Shown: positions 1 to 8,455 of the stretch, piece after piece | Layout of the letters: every line of letters begins with the position of its first letter | Position numbering within the stretch: position 1 is the first letter of the stretch | DNA from: a virus | Length of the DNA: 24,137 bases | IMG/VR virus record: IMGVR_UViG_3300034063_000021 | Location: 1-24,137 of that record | Strand: one strand, 5' to 3' | The notes under the pieces: model-generated | The model's input: only the letters and a program-made list of their open reading frames with translations | Database searches by the model: none | Told to the model about the DNA's origin: nothing | Position numbers and translations under genes: made by a program

Positions 1-383
1 CCAAGGTTAGTAATCCTGAACCCACCCATGTTGAGAATACCTTGCATGGTATCCCCAATCTTGCTGAGGGCACTAAAGGCAATCTCTTGAACGCCGTAAA
101 GGGTCTGAGTGAAGTTAGAATTCAGATCCTTGGCCTTGATGGCCGAACCAGCAAAGAAGGTGGCCTTTGTCTGATCCGTATCGGTGTCCCGATAGATTCG
201 AATGGCAGCCCCAGCAGAAGGGGGCGTCGAGAACTGAATGGATGAAGCGGTGGCAAAGATGTAGTTGGTTACGAGTACGTTGTTAACCGTAACCTTGACA
301 TCGGCCTTATCCAGGTAGGAAAAGGACAGGGAATAGATCGTGGTAGACCCATTCCCCGTATAGGTGTTTTGGACGATTGCCAT
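1..383 (-). CDS. gp17: Tail fibre protein, N-terminal part (gp17-like), truncated by window edge
   Basis: An open frame runs from ATG at 383 off the left end of the window, giving 127 codons with no stop. The protein begins MAIVQNTYTGNGSTTIYSLS, then has FSYLDKADVKV and, near residues 112-126, DTMQGILNMGGFRITN. This is the pattern of the T7 gp17 N-terminal domain, which docks the fibre to the tail at the gp11/gp12 junction; the DTM..LNMGG.RITN motif is very common at the start of phage fibre shafts. The receptor-binding C-terminus lies outside the window. It starts 5 bases after the gp16 stop, in the same order as T7 genes 16 and 17. No clear Shine-Dalgarno sequence precedes the ATG. Confidence 0.9.
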   Translation of the reverse strand, partial: MAIVQNTYTGNGSTTIYSLSFSYLDKADVKVTVNNVLVTNYIFATASSIQFSTPPSAGAAIRIYRDTDTDQTKATFFAGSAIKAKDLNSNFTQTLYGVQEIAFSALSKIGDTMQGILNMGGFRITNL

Positions 384-388
384 TGTGT

Positions 389-3300
389 TTAGTTACCGAA
401 ATTGATTAACTGTTCGAGGCGCTTTTGCTCGTCCTGAAGTCGCTGCGATTCAAGCGTTGCTTGGCCTGCATACTGTCCCTGAGATTGAGCAAACCTAAGT
501 TGACCAACCTTTCTCAGTTTTTCTTCAATATCAGGCCTTTCAGCAATAAGTGCCTGCGTAGCTCTTTCATGGGCACCTTGGATAATTTCCTTGGTTTTAC
601 GCACATAAATGGGCTCTTCGTATTGTTCGCCGCGTTCCATAGTTCTGGCTTTAAAATTAGCACGATCTTGTTTAAATTCTTTGCTATTAAACCAGGCTTT
701 TAGTTCAGCTGGCAAACTACCATTACCGTACATAAGTTCTTGAAGGCGTACTCGTCCTTGCGGATCCAAGGATAGTCCATCTTTGGTCCTTTTATAGTCA
801 ACGGTAGGCCAAACATTCATTTCCACAAGCATCTGAGCAACTGGATCTGTGTTGACCTTAGTTGCTTCAAACGGAATTACAGCATTCCGCAGGCCGCCAC
901 CAGGGTTCAGCATCGGTTTTCCAGACAGAATACTAATGCTATATGGAATGTTTTGCTTGCTAAGCCACGGCATCATATCGTAAAGTTTCTTCTGAGTCCA
1001 AGACTCATACTCACGATAGTACTTATCGGAAGCATTGTTCCAAACTTTCCTGAAGCCAGCACCTGGAATAAACGAATTAACGAATCCAAGAATTGCAGCA
1101 CCTGATCTATCAGCGGGTCCTGTTGCCTCACCAAAACGTTCTTTGGCTTTGGTAAATTCAGAAATTGTTTCGTAAGGTGCGGAGAATAGGGAAAGGCCAT
1201 CAAGACCAGCAAGGTAGCTTTTTTCGGTAAAACTCGCTGCAATAGCAAATCCAAGGCGGGTAGCTACTTCTTCCAGTTCTTTAATTTCCCCATTGCGCTC
1301 CATGTGGCCAATGTCAGCAGCCGCAGCTACCCAGTTTGAAAGAGGTTCAAACCAGTTATAGGACACCCACTCGTTGCCAATCTTAATTGACCGAGGTTGA
1401 ATGCCAGCCTGCCTCCACCGCTCACGCTCGTTCTTGTCGATAGGCATGTTGCCCGTGATGTGACCAGACCAAGCATGGGTGTAGCCAAAGGAAACCAAGA
1501 AGGAACCAACGGCTTCTCTACCTTGATACTCTGCAATTTTAAGAGTATCGTTATCTGTGATGGCCTGCTTATAGCCATCCATAAAATTTTGAAGGAGCGG
1601 TGAGGTGGCACCGGGAGTCATTTGCAACTGGTACCTCATGATATTAGCAGGAGTCCGCACAAAGGGAAACGCATACTTACCAACAGGAATACCAAGTGGA
1701 CTAAACCGATCGATGGCATTGCTCAGACTGTTTACAAACACACCGGGGTCATCTTGATAGGTAGTACTCTCTGCAAACTTTTGCAGGGCCTCATCTTTGA
1801 TCTGTCCGGTTTTAAAGTCTACCTGCTTTTCCATTTCCTGGATGGCAGCTTCCTGGAGGCTCTTTAAAGTTCCTTTGCCGTTTTGCCGAGCCTCAAAGGC
1901 CTTCATCATGGCATCTTCATAAATCTTTTGACGCACGGCCACGGTACGCATAAAGTCATCAGAAGACATCATAAGGCGACTGGGCAGATCCGTCCAGTTA
2001 ACCACTGCGTGAACCGCTTTAAGGGTCATTGCTGCTGCTCGCTCAGAGGGGCTTACTGCTGCATCTGCAATAGCATCAACCATTGCCATGCGTTCTGCCT
2101 TGCGGATCACACTAATCTCATTCCAGGTAGCAGGCACACCACTCTTCATGGTAACAGCAGCCACATGAAAGGCATCAGTAATGCCACTAAAGGCACCAAT
2201 AATGCCAGCTCCAGCTGCTCCAATCAACCGGTCATCGCCATTAACGACACCTACGATGCCCACATGAAGGGGTTGAGTAAAGACTCTAATTACAGCACCA
2301 AGGTTCCGAACAATAGTTTTGGGGCCGGACAAGATGCTATTAAAGAATAGTCCAAGAGACTCTTTACCCAGAGCCGTGAGTACAGTCTCACCAAAGTTGA
2401 TGGCTTTGGCAGGGTCACCACCAGCAAGAGACATTGCAAGAGACATCATACGCATCTCTTCAATGGCAGTCGGATCACCAGAGCGAAAACGAGCCTTAAC
2501 ATCTGATGCCCACGTCTTCAACATGCGCGGTGTAAGGACAGTCTTTTCTGCTTCAGTACCAGCTTCCTCAATCATTTGCTTGTAACTAGGATGCTTACCA
2601 AGAAGCAGGCGGCGTCCAGCATCCAAGCTCCAGCCTTCTTTGCGAAGCATCATTAGACCAATCAGCCTATCAAGAAGGCGATCAGGCTGGTTGCCATTTG
2701 CCAGAAGGGCTGCATCATGATCCAAAAAGCTCTTGGAAATCTTTGCAAGCTCTTCTGCCATGCCTTGCATTGTTGCTTGAACAACAATAACAGCCTCATC
2801 TTCGATTAGCTCACCGCTGGACTTGGTGAAGGTTTGACCGCTTTCCCTAAGAAAACGCATTGCCAAATCTTTAGCTTCATCCGCAGTTTGAGCCGTATCC
2901 ATTACCTCTGTAAATTTATCGACCAAAACCTTGAGGTGATCACTCTTGAGTTTTTCCCAGGCGGCTTTACCTTGGTTGCGATAAATCTGATTCAAGCGAT
3001 CTGGATCCAGATTTTTGATGGCTGGCTTGATGATTTGTTTCCAACTATCTTCCAGATTCAAACGCTTTACAGCGGCATCTGTTAGCCAGTTGCGTCCATA
3101 CACAATGGACTCAGGGACACTTACACTTTTATAGGTGCTTTCTTTTTCCCAGGGTTCTTTGTATCCATTATCGATGATGGCCCGATCAATCTCTTGTTGA
3201 TCCAAGAGGTTGCGTTCCAGCTGATCATCAATCTGTTTAGCGGTTTCAAGGTCTTCAGGGTCTACTGCCTGACGTTGTTGCCTTAAAGAGTTTTCTTCTT

Positions 3301-4462
3301 GAAGAAGTTTGTTGAGTTGAGCTTCGCGGGTATCATTCCACAGCTCTCCTTCCTTTTTAAAGTCAACAGCGGCTTTGGCAGATAAAGCGTCGGCCTCATC
3401 GGACATGGTTTTTACTCCAGCCTCCAGTGCCGTTTCGGTATCACTACCCGCATTTTTTGCGTCCCTAAAGGCGAATCTACCTTTAAACAACGCTCCAATC
3501 ACATCAGCAATAGTACCAAGGCCTTCACCTTCAAGGGCACCCTTCAATTTAATTTGATAAAGGTTATCTCGTTCCCCATCAGCAGCCAAAAAGAACAAAG
3601 GCTTAATTGATTCTGGAACAAAGTCCTGAGCAAAGTTAGATAGCGTTTCCGGGTCTTCCGGTGACGCCATGATAAAGTCTGCAATAGCTCCAGGAAGATT
3701 ATCAACCAGAGTTTGAGCCCCTCTACCTTTGGGAACATTTAAGGCTTGTGAAAGAGATTGAGGCTTTCCAGTAAGCTTAGTTACACCAAAGGTAGACGCC
3801 CTGGTAATAGCTCTGCTAGCATTAAAGAACTGAAGAAGTCGTGCTGCCTTTTGACCACCTTGTGTTTTAGGTGTTATACCAAGATCAGTTTGTGCTCGAA
3901 TGTATCGATCATTGAACGGATCCTTGGTAGCATCATAGGTGCCAGTGACTGCGCGGATGGGCTGTTGAAGAGTATCGCCAATTAGGACAGCAGTGTCAGC
4001 AATCTTTTCAATAACGCCAGGTCCGGTGCTTTTGAGGGCAATCCGTCCCATCTCTTTGGCTCCAGCCAGTGACTTATCAAGGGCTGCATCCGTTTTAGTT
4101 CGCTGTTTTTTTGCTTTTAGTTTTTCCTGTGCTCGCCACTGCGGATCCTGTCCAGCAGCGGTAGCGAGCCAATCAGATGCGTTTTCTAATCCCTGAGCAA
4201 CAACATCTGCACCACCCATAACTGGAGCCAAGATTTTCTTGATTCCTTCTCCAGCAGCTGCCGCCGGATTCCATGTCTGTTGATTCCGTTTAGGCTTGGG
4301 TGTTGGTTTAGTGGGTTGTTTTTTTGATGTAGGTTTAGCTGAAGAAGGCTTAGTGGGTTTCTTTTTTGCTAACTCAGCTTGAAGAGCCTTTTTAGTATAT
4401 TCAGGGTCCCGATATGCACCATAAGTACTACCGGGTTCAAATCCTTGCAACGGATCGGCCAT
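389..4462 (-). CDS. gp16: Internal virion protein D / ejection protein (gp16-like)
   Basis: A 1357-residue protein, close to T7 gp16 (about 1318), in the gp16 position between gp15 and the tail fibre. In T7, gp16 is an inner-core protein ejected into the host envelope to form the DNA conduit. The N-terminus (about residues 25-62) is rich in Lys, Pro and Thr. No transglycosylase-type catalytic motif is visible there, although T7 gp16 carries its muralytic domain at that end. Near residues 694-770 is a long hydrophobic, Gly/Ala-rich stretch containing FFNSILSGPKTIVRNLG. That resembles a recurring motif of giant phage ejection or polyvalent proteins and is a candidate membrane-interacting region. 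The C-terminus is charged and coiled-coil-like. The ATG at 4462 follows GAGGGAG. Identity rests on size and synteny more than on motifs. Confidence 0.85.
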   Translation of the reverse strand: MADPLQGFEPGSTYGAYRDPEYTKKALQAELAKKKPTKPSSAKPTSKKQPTKPTPKPKRNQQTWNPAAAAGEGIKKILAPVMGGADVVAQGLENASDWLATAAGQDPQWRAQEKLKAKKQRTKTDAALDKSLAGAKEMGRIALKSTGPGVIEKIADTAVLIGDTLQQPIRAVTGTYDATKDPFNDRYIRAQTDLGITPKTQGGQKAARLLQFFNASRAITRASTFGVTKLTGKPQSLSQALNVPKGRGAQTLVDNLPGAIADFIMASPEDPETLSNFAQDFVPESIKPLFFLAADGERDNLYQIKLKGALEGEGLGTIADVIGALFKGRFAFRDAKNAGSDTETALEAGVKTMSDEADALSAKAAVDFKKEGELWNDTREAQLNKLLQEENSLRQQRQAVDPEDLETAKQIDDQLERNLLDQQEIDRAIIDNGYKEPWEKESTYKSVSVPESIVYGRNWLTDAAVKRLNLEDSWKQIIKPAIKNLDPDRLNQIYRNQGKAAWEKLKSDHLKVLVDKFTEVMDTAQTADEAKDLAMRFLRESGQTFTKSSGELIEDEAVIVVQATMQGMAEELAKISKSFLDHDAALLANGNQPDRLLDRLIGLMMLRKEGWSLDAGRRLLLGKHPSYKQMIEEAGTEAEKTVLTPRMLKTWASDVKARFRSGDPTAIEEMRMMSLAMSLAGGDPAKAINFGETVLTALGKESLGLFFNSILSGPKTIVRNLGAVIRVFTQPLHVGIVGVVNGDDRLIGAAGAGIIGAFSGITDAFHVAAVTMKSGVPATWNEISVIRKAERMAMVDAIADAAVSPSERAAAMTLKAVHAVVNWTDLPSRLMMSSDDFMRTVAVRQKIYEDAMMKAFEARQNGKGTLKSLQEAAIQEMEKQVDFKTGQIKDEALQKFAESTTYQDDPGVFVNSLSNAIDRFSPLGIPVGKYAFPFVRTPANIMRYQLQMTPGATSPLLQNFMDGYKQAITDNDTLKIAEYQGREAVGSFLVSFGYTHAWSGHITGNMPIDKNERERWRQAGIQPRSIKIGNEWVSYNWFEPLSNWVAAAADIGHMERNGEIKELEEVATRLGFAIAASFTEKSYLAGLDGLSLFSAPYETISEFTKAKERFGEATGPADRSGAAILGFVNSFIPGAGFRKVWNNASDKYYREYESWTQKKLYDMMPWLSKQNIPYSISILSGKPMLNPGGGLRNAVIPFEATKVNTDPVAQMLVEMNVWPTVDYKRTKDGLSLDPQGRVRLQELMYGNGSLPAELKAWFNSKEFKQDRANFKARTMERGEQYEEPIYVRKTKEIIQGAHERATQALIAERPDIEEKLRKVGQLRFAQSQGQYAGQATLESQRLQDEQKRLEQLINFGN

Positions 4463-4505
4463 TGATTGTTTTCTCCCTCAGGAGTAAGTATGGAAAATAG
4501 ATTTT

Positions 4506-4546
4506 GTGGAGACCTCATCCTCGCAAGTCAGAGGTCTTTAATCCAC
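4506..4546 (-). other. Hairpin between gp15 and gp16
   Basis: In the 90-base gap between gp15 and gp16, AGACCTC and GAGGTCT form a 7-bp perfect stem around a 14-base loop. An outer GTGG/CCAC pairing extends it, with a 5-base bulge on one side. On the minus-strand transcript the hairpin lies just after the gp15 stop. It is followed by CAAAATCTATTTTCC, which is not a clean U-tract. It may be an mRNA 3'-end stabiliser, a processing site or a weak terminator; the sequence does not decide between these. Confidence 0.5.
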
Positions 4547-4552
4547 GATTAG

Positions 4553-7306
4553 TTAGCGAAACGGATCAACTCCGCTATCAACCAACTGCTTTAGCTCACG
4601 TCGAGCATTAAGAAGAGCTTGCCGTAATTTAAGGCTAGAAATAGTAGCCTTGTTTCCAGCTTTATCTTCATCATATTTGCCCCTACCATTAACGCCAGGA
4701 GCTGCGGCCCATTCATAAGCAAAAGCTTCTTGGGCACGATCAAGGTTATTGTGCTTACCCAGCAGGTAATCACGCAGATCAGGGCGCACATTAGAATTAA
4801 GGATATAACTCCAGAACATCTTAAGTTGATTTTCTGGTGTCATCTTGGCTGTTGGTGGCAGGTTGGCCGCAATCCTTGCTTTTGTCAAGTTGCTATTTTT
4901 TCCATCAGGAATAGCCCATTGAGCAAATCCAACTGCAAATAATTTACCTTGTTTTTGCAACTGTTCTACCTCTCCAATGTTCATGGAGGTAAGATTAATT
5001 TGCGTACCAGAACCAGTAGTTCCATAATTAACAGAATTGAATCCACCCTCTCCACTGGAAGTTAGTTCTGCTAAACCACCGAAATCTCCCGCACCAAACG
5101 TGGATCCTTTCCCAACAGGGATACCTCCTCTGGAAGAGAGGAGTTCCAAGGCACTTCGAATTTGTGCATTGGTAGATCTGGGGTTGCGAATGACGTTGGC
5201 AGCGTTAAGATTGATAGCAGCATTTCGCTGATAAGAGGCCTGCTTATCTGGATTTGGTACATAAGGTTTTCCAAGTAATTTCCCCTGGTAAGCCATCCAG
5301 GTATCTTCATTCAAAAAGCCAGCCATTTTAGCGGCAGCTGTAATCTCTACTGGCAGTGAACCACCATTAGAAATTATGGTTTGATAAAGATCATAGTCCT
5401 CTGAATTTGTCCGCAACGCAGTAGCTTGCATTGTTGGGAAAGGACCGGCTTTTTTTCTCAAAGAACGCAACTGCTCTGGAGAAGCCACGGGACTTTGAAT
5501 TTCTAGATTTTGCCCAGAAGGTAGATTCTTTTTAAGAATGTTGGGCGTTTTACCTTTAGAATCAATGTAAAACTCTTCAGATGGAAGAGAGATAATTCTT
5601 TCAGTTTCCGCCTGCCACTGCCTGGCCACTTCACTGTCGTTTGGATACTTGCCAGTTCTTTCAAACTGCTCTTTCCATTTGGATGAAAGTGTATCAAATG
5701 CGACACGCATAGCCCCATTAAGGGCTCCATCTACTCTAGATTTTAATCCAGCATCAGAATTATACAGCGATCCGCCGCGATCCAGCCGTGTCAGCAAACG
5801 ACCCCTAACGTTCGGAAGAACAATGCCTGTGCCAACACCTTTACCAAGATCAACAACAGACGGGATGTCAGGAAGAAGGGCTTTAATTTCTTCTGCATCC
5901 GAGGCTTCTAAATCTTCAGCTCCAACCAAGCGATCAATTTCATCCTCGGTCCACAGAAACCCGCCACCAGGTTTTTTGTTTCCAGCTCTAATCTGCGAAA
6001 GAATTTGAGTCTTCAATCGAATAGAGCCGTCTTCTTTGGTAAGCTTATTCTGCAGCTCCATGGCATAGGGGCTAGAGCTTTGGGTCAAGGAGGCTCTAAA
6101 GGCTGCCCTCTGTTTTGCCAGTTCTTCAGGAGAGGCGGTATTCCTTATCTGCTGGAACTGCTGCCATTGGTAATCAAGTCTAGACTTTTCGTCAGCATCA
6201 ACGGCAGCGGCGTTTGCCTTTCGACCTTCTGCAATTTGTGCTCTAAATTGTCTAAATTTGGCAGCATTTTTATTGCCGTAAGTTATATTTGTTCCTGGAA
6301 TTTTAACGCCTTCCAAATTGCTGATAAGGCGTTGCATGGAGGTTATATCTCCACTGCGTTGATAAATATCCAGTTGCTGTTCGATAGCCTTCAACTGTGC
6401 TTCATTGACAACAACAGGGTCTCTGAAATCACGCATACCATTGGCGAACGAAGTACGCTGCCAATCATCAGCCCCCTCAGGTGTTAAAGCCTGCGGAAGC
6501 GTATTTGCCATGCTTAGTTCCGTATTATATTGTCTGCTCTTTAGTTCCCGCTCGTCGGTCTCCTTCATCCAAATACGCATTGCTTCACGTTCAGCCATCG
6601 CCAGGTTGAAGCCGCCGTGCTCTTGAATGATCTGCGGGTTGATCCTATCCAGACCATACTGCAGAACCCATTGCTTTGTCAGTGCCCTGGTAACGTCAGC
6701 TACCTCGTACCCCTTGGCTTGGCTAGGAACAATGATCCTACCATCATCAAGCTGTACGGGTGTGCTGCTGTTCTTGTTTGATAGCAAGTAGGTTTCAAGG
6801 TTTGCTGGAGCAAGTTGAGCTTGAGCTATTGCTGCACCATAGGCTTCCCAACCCTTGAGGGCAGGACTTGTAGATAGGATGGTACTGGCGGTACCAGGAG
6901 AATTGCCTGAGTTGGCAACCTCTTGAGCAACAGCCACATCCTTACTAGCATTCGCCTCCAGGACAGCTGCTTTAGCCTGGAATTGTTGTTGGGCTTTAGG
7001 TTTAAGGCCAACTTCTCCACGGATATACTTGGCGTAGCCCTCTGCAATCTGAGCCTTCTTCTTACTTTCAGCTCTTTCAAGCATAAACTTGTTGAGAGTC
7101 TCAGAAAAGGCTGCCAATTCCTCCAGGTCTTGTTTATTGTTTTGGAGGACAGTCTCCGCAACAGCATTGGACTGTTCGGTGCGCCGCTGTGTTTCCCGTA
7201 GGAACTGGGAACTAGGATCAAATGCTTGGACTGGATTAAACCCCGCAACTCGCTGTGGCCCAGTTAGCTGAATTTGTCCAGGAGTTGATTCATAAATTCT
7301 AGCCAT
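4553..7306 (-). CDS. gp15: Internal core protein (gp15-like) with C-terminal lysozyme-like domain
   Basis: A 917-residue protein, longer than T7 gp15 (about 747), in the gp15 position 5 bases after gp14. In T7, gp15 is part of the inner core and the ejected periplasmic channel. The first roughly 700 residues are helical and Gln/Ala/Glu-rich, with no catalytic signature. The C-terminus from about residue 735 looks like a lysozyme/transglycosylase fold: SSGEGGFNSVNYG with Glu753 as candidate catalytic acid, then LTSMNIGEVEQLQKQGKLFA, VGFAQW, MTPENQLKMFW and AFAYEWAAAPG. This order (Glu near the start, an INxGE-type helix, AxGxxQ, then P.NQ) matches phage peptidoglycan hydrolase domains as I know them. 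It would cut the host cell wall during DNA entry. The ATG at 7306 is the first start. Family identity is firm by synteny; the enzymatic domain is a motif-based inference. Confidence 0.85.
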   Translation of the reverse strand: MARIYESTPGQIQLTGPQRVAGFNPVQAFDPSSQFLRETQRRTEQSNAVAETVLQNNKQDLEELAAFSETLNKFMLERAESKKKAQIAEGYAKYIRGEVGLKPKAQQQFQAKAAVLEANASKDVAVAQEVANSGNSPGTASTILSTSPALKGWEAYGAAIAQAQLAPANLETYLLSNKNSSTPVQLDDGRIIVPSQAKGYEVADVTRALTKQWVLQYGLDRINPQIIQEHGGFNLAMAEREAMRIWMKETDERELKSRQYNTELSMANTLPQALTPEGADDWQRTSFANGMRDFRDPVVVNEAQLKAIEQQLDIYQRSGDITSMQRLISNLEGVKIPGTNITYGNKNAAKFRQFRAQIAEGRKANAAAVDADEKSRLDYQWQQFQQIRNTASPEELAKQRAAFRASLTQSSSPYAMELQNKLTKEDGSIRLKTQILSQIRAGNKKPGGGFLWTEDEIDRLVGAEDLEASDAEEIKALLPDIPSVVDLGKGVGTGIVLPNVRGRLLTRLDRGGSLYNSDAGLKSRVDGALNGAMRVAFDTLSSKWKEQFERTGKYPNDSEVARQWQAETERIISLPSEEFYIDSKGKTPNILKKNLPSGQNLEIQSPVASPEQLRSLRKKAGPFPTMQATALRTNSEDYDLYQTIISNGGSLPVEITAAAKMAGFLNEDTWMAYQGKLLGKPYVPNPDKQASYQRNAAINLNAANVIRNPRSTNAQIRSALELLSSRGGIPVGKGSTFGAGDFGGLAELTSSGEGGFNSVNYGTTGSGTQINLTSMNIGEVEQLQKQGKLFAVGFAQWAIPDGKNSNLTKARIAANLPPTAKMTPENQLKMFWSYILNSNVRPDLRDYLLGKHNNLDRAQEAFAYEWAAAPGVNGRGKYDEDKAGNKATISSLKLRQALLNARRELKQLVDSGVDPFR

Positions 7307-7311
7307 TAGCC

Positions 7312-7992
7312 TTATTTAGGAGGTTTAGTATCGGGTTTATTAGATTTATCAGGAAGAGGATTATAAGCCGGTTTTGGCTTCAATTCATTCCAAGTGCTTA
7401 TCCCGCCAATAGCAGCAGATCCAAGTCCCGCTACCAATCCAATACCGCTAGGACCAGGCATAGCAATCGGAGAGGAAGGCTTGAGGGTGCGTTGAGAAGC
7501 AGCCATATTGTTTGCAGTCTCCTGCTGATTATAGATGCTTTCAGCACCAATCCAGTAATCCTGATTGGCATACGCAAGGTTCTGACCCAGCACTGCCATA
7601 TCACGACCGGCTGTCCTTTCAGCATCCGCCAACAGTAGCCCAATTGACTGTCCAGAGCGTCCGGTTGCCATCACAAGCCCCTGCTGCTGAAGACTTTGAA
7701 TGGTGCGTTCCTGGGCCTTCTGGGCTGCTTGGGCATACTCAGCTTGAAGCTTGCTCTGTTCCGAAGTATAGGCCCGATTGGCGGCCTCAGCATTGAGACG
7801 CATTTGCGCTTCATAGCTTCTTTCAGATTGGTTGTAGGCTGTTAGCTGAGCCTGATATTGTTGTCGGGCAACAGCATTCGCATAATCTGCTTGCTGCTGC
7901 TGTTGCTGATAGGAAGCGATTGAGCCAATAGCTCCACTAGCAAAGGAGCCAATCGCGGTTACAATAGCTAGTGTTCCAGGACCTAGGCACAT
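7312..7992 (-). CDS. gp14: Internal virion protein B (gp14-like)
   Basis: A 226-residue protein (T7 gp14 is 196). It begins MCLGPGTLAIVTAIGS, with a hydrophobic N-terminal segment (about residues 6-27). A Gln-rich coiled-coil-like region follows, with a run of six Gln at about 29-34 and many Ala/Gln/Glu from 30 to 110. A small Gly-rich hydrophobic stretch (about 183-195) and a Pro/Lys tail close it. The Met-Cys start and helical Gln/Ala-rich body are like T7 gp14, an ejected protein thought to form the outer-membrane part of the DNA channel. The ATG at 7992 overlaps the gp13-like stop by 10 bases. The function is inferred from synteny and composition. Confidence 0.82.
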   Translation of the reverse strand: MCLGPGTLAIVTAIGSFASGAIGSIASYQQQQQQADYANAVARQQYQAQLTAYNQSERSYEAQMRLNAEAANRAYTSEQSKLQAEYAQAAQKAQERTIQSLQQQGLVMATGRSGQSIGLLLADAERTAGRDMAVLGQNLAYANQDYWIGAESIYNQQETANNMAASQRTLKPSSPIAMPGPSGIGLVAGLGSAAIGGISTWNELKPKPAYNPLPDKSNKPDTKPPK

Positions 7993-8453
7993 GGCATTAA
8001 CTTAGCAAATTCTACATAGGTTAGATTGTTGGGACCAACACTTCGATATGCCAACCGCTTGAATCCAAGCATGTGAAGCAGTTTCATGTGCATCTCATTT
8101 CGTGGATCAGCAATGTTGTGAAGCATCAGGTAGGAGGTTTGTTGATCGACCCATTTTCTTGCCTCCTTGAAAAAGAGTTTTGGGTACTGGCGGACATAGG
8201 GTGTGGTTAACATCCAGATGGCTCCGCTATGGGCATCTGTTCTGGATACCCCAGCCATCCCACATATCATGCCAGCTGGATTCCAAAAACAAATTGGATC
8301 CTCTTCGACATCAAGAGCATGAAGGAGGGCCATTCGCATATCAGTAATGCCAAGGCCCTCTAGTTCTCTGCGATCTGCTGGCTGAAGATGGGCGGCCACC
8401 CACTCAACGTCGAATGGCCGCGCTTTATCAATGAGTTTGGTGAGAACGCCCAT
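7983..8453 (-). CDS. gp13: gp13-like internal virion / assembly protein with GNAT-like pattern
   Basis: A 156-residue protein (T7 gp13 is 138) located between gp12 and gp14, as in T7. The segment ICGMAGVSR, then IWMLTTPYV, KLFFKEARKWVDQQ, LHNIADPRNEMHMKLLHMLG and FKRLAYRSVG follows the strand-helix order of small phage GNAT-fold proteins. It parallels T7 gp13 (CWFVTSDQVWR, WVGNTSHIRFLKTIGAVF). T7 gp13 is needed for proper virion assembly; no acetyltransferase activity is established for it. The ATG at 8453 begins 2 bases after the gp12 stop. An alternative reading is a generic acetyltransferase-like protein, but context favours gp13. Confidence 0.72.
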   Translation of the reverse strand: MGVLTKLIDKARPFDVEWVAAHLQPADRRELEGLGITDMRMALLHALDVEEDPICFWNPAGMICGMAGVSRTDAHSGAIWMLTTPYVRQYPKLFFKEARKWVDQQTSYLMLHNIADPRNEMHMKLLHMLGFKRLAYRSVGPNNLTYVEFAKLMPCA

Positions 8454-8455
8454 TA

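Noticed and set aside
1883-2350. 155-codon plus-strand open frame inside gp16
   Set aside because: No domain, Cys/His-rich random composition and antisense to a well-supported gene.
6005-6487. 160-codon plus-strand open frame inside gp15
   Set aside because: Antisense shadow with no recognisable motif; the opposite frame encodes gp15 continuously.
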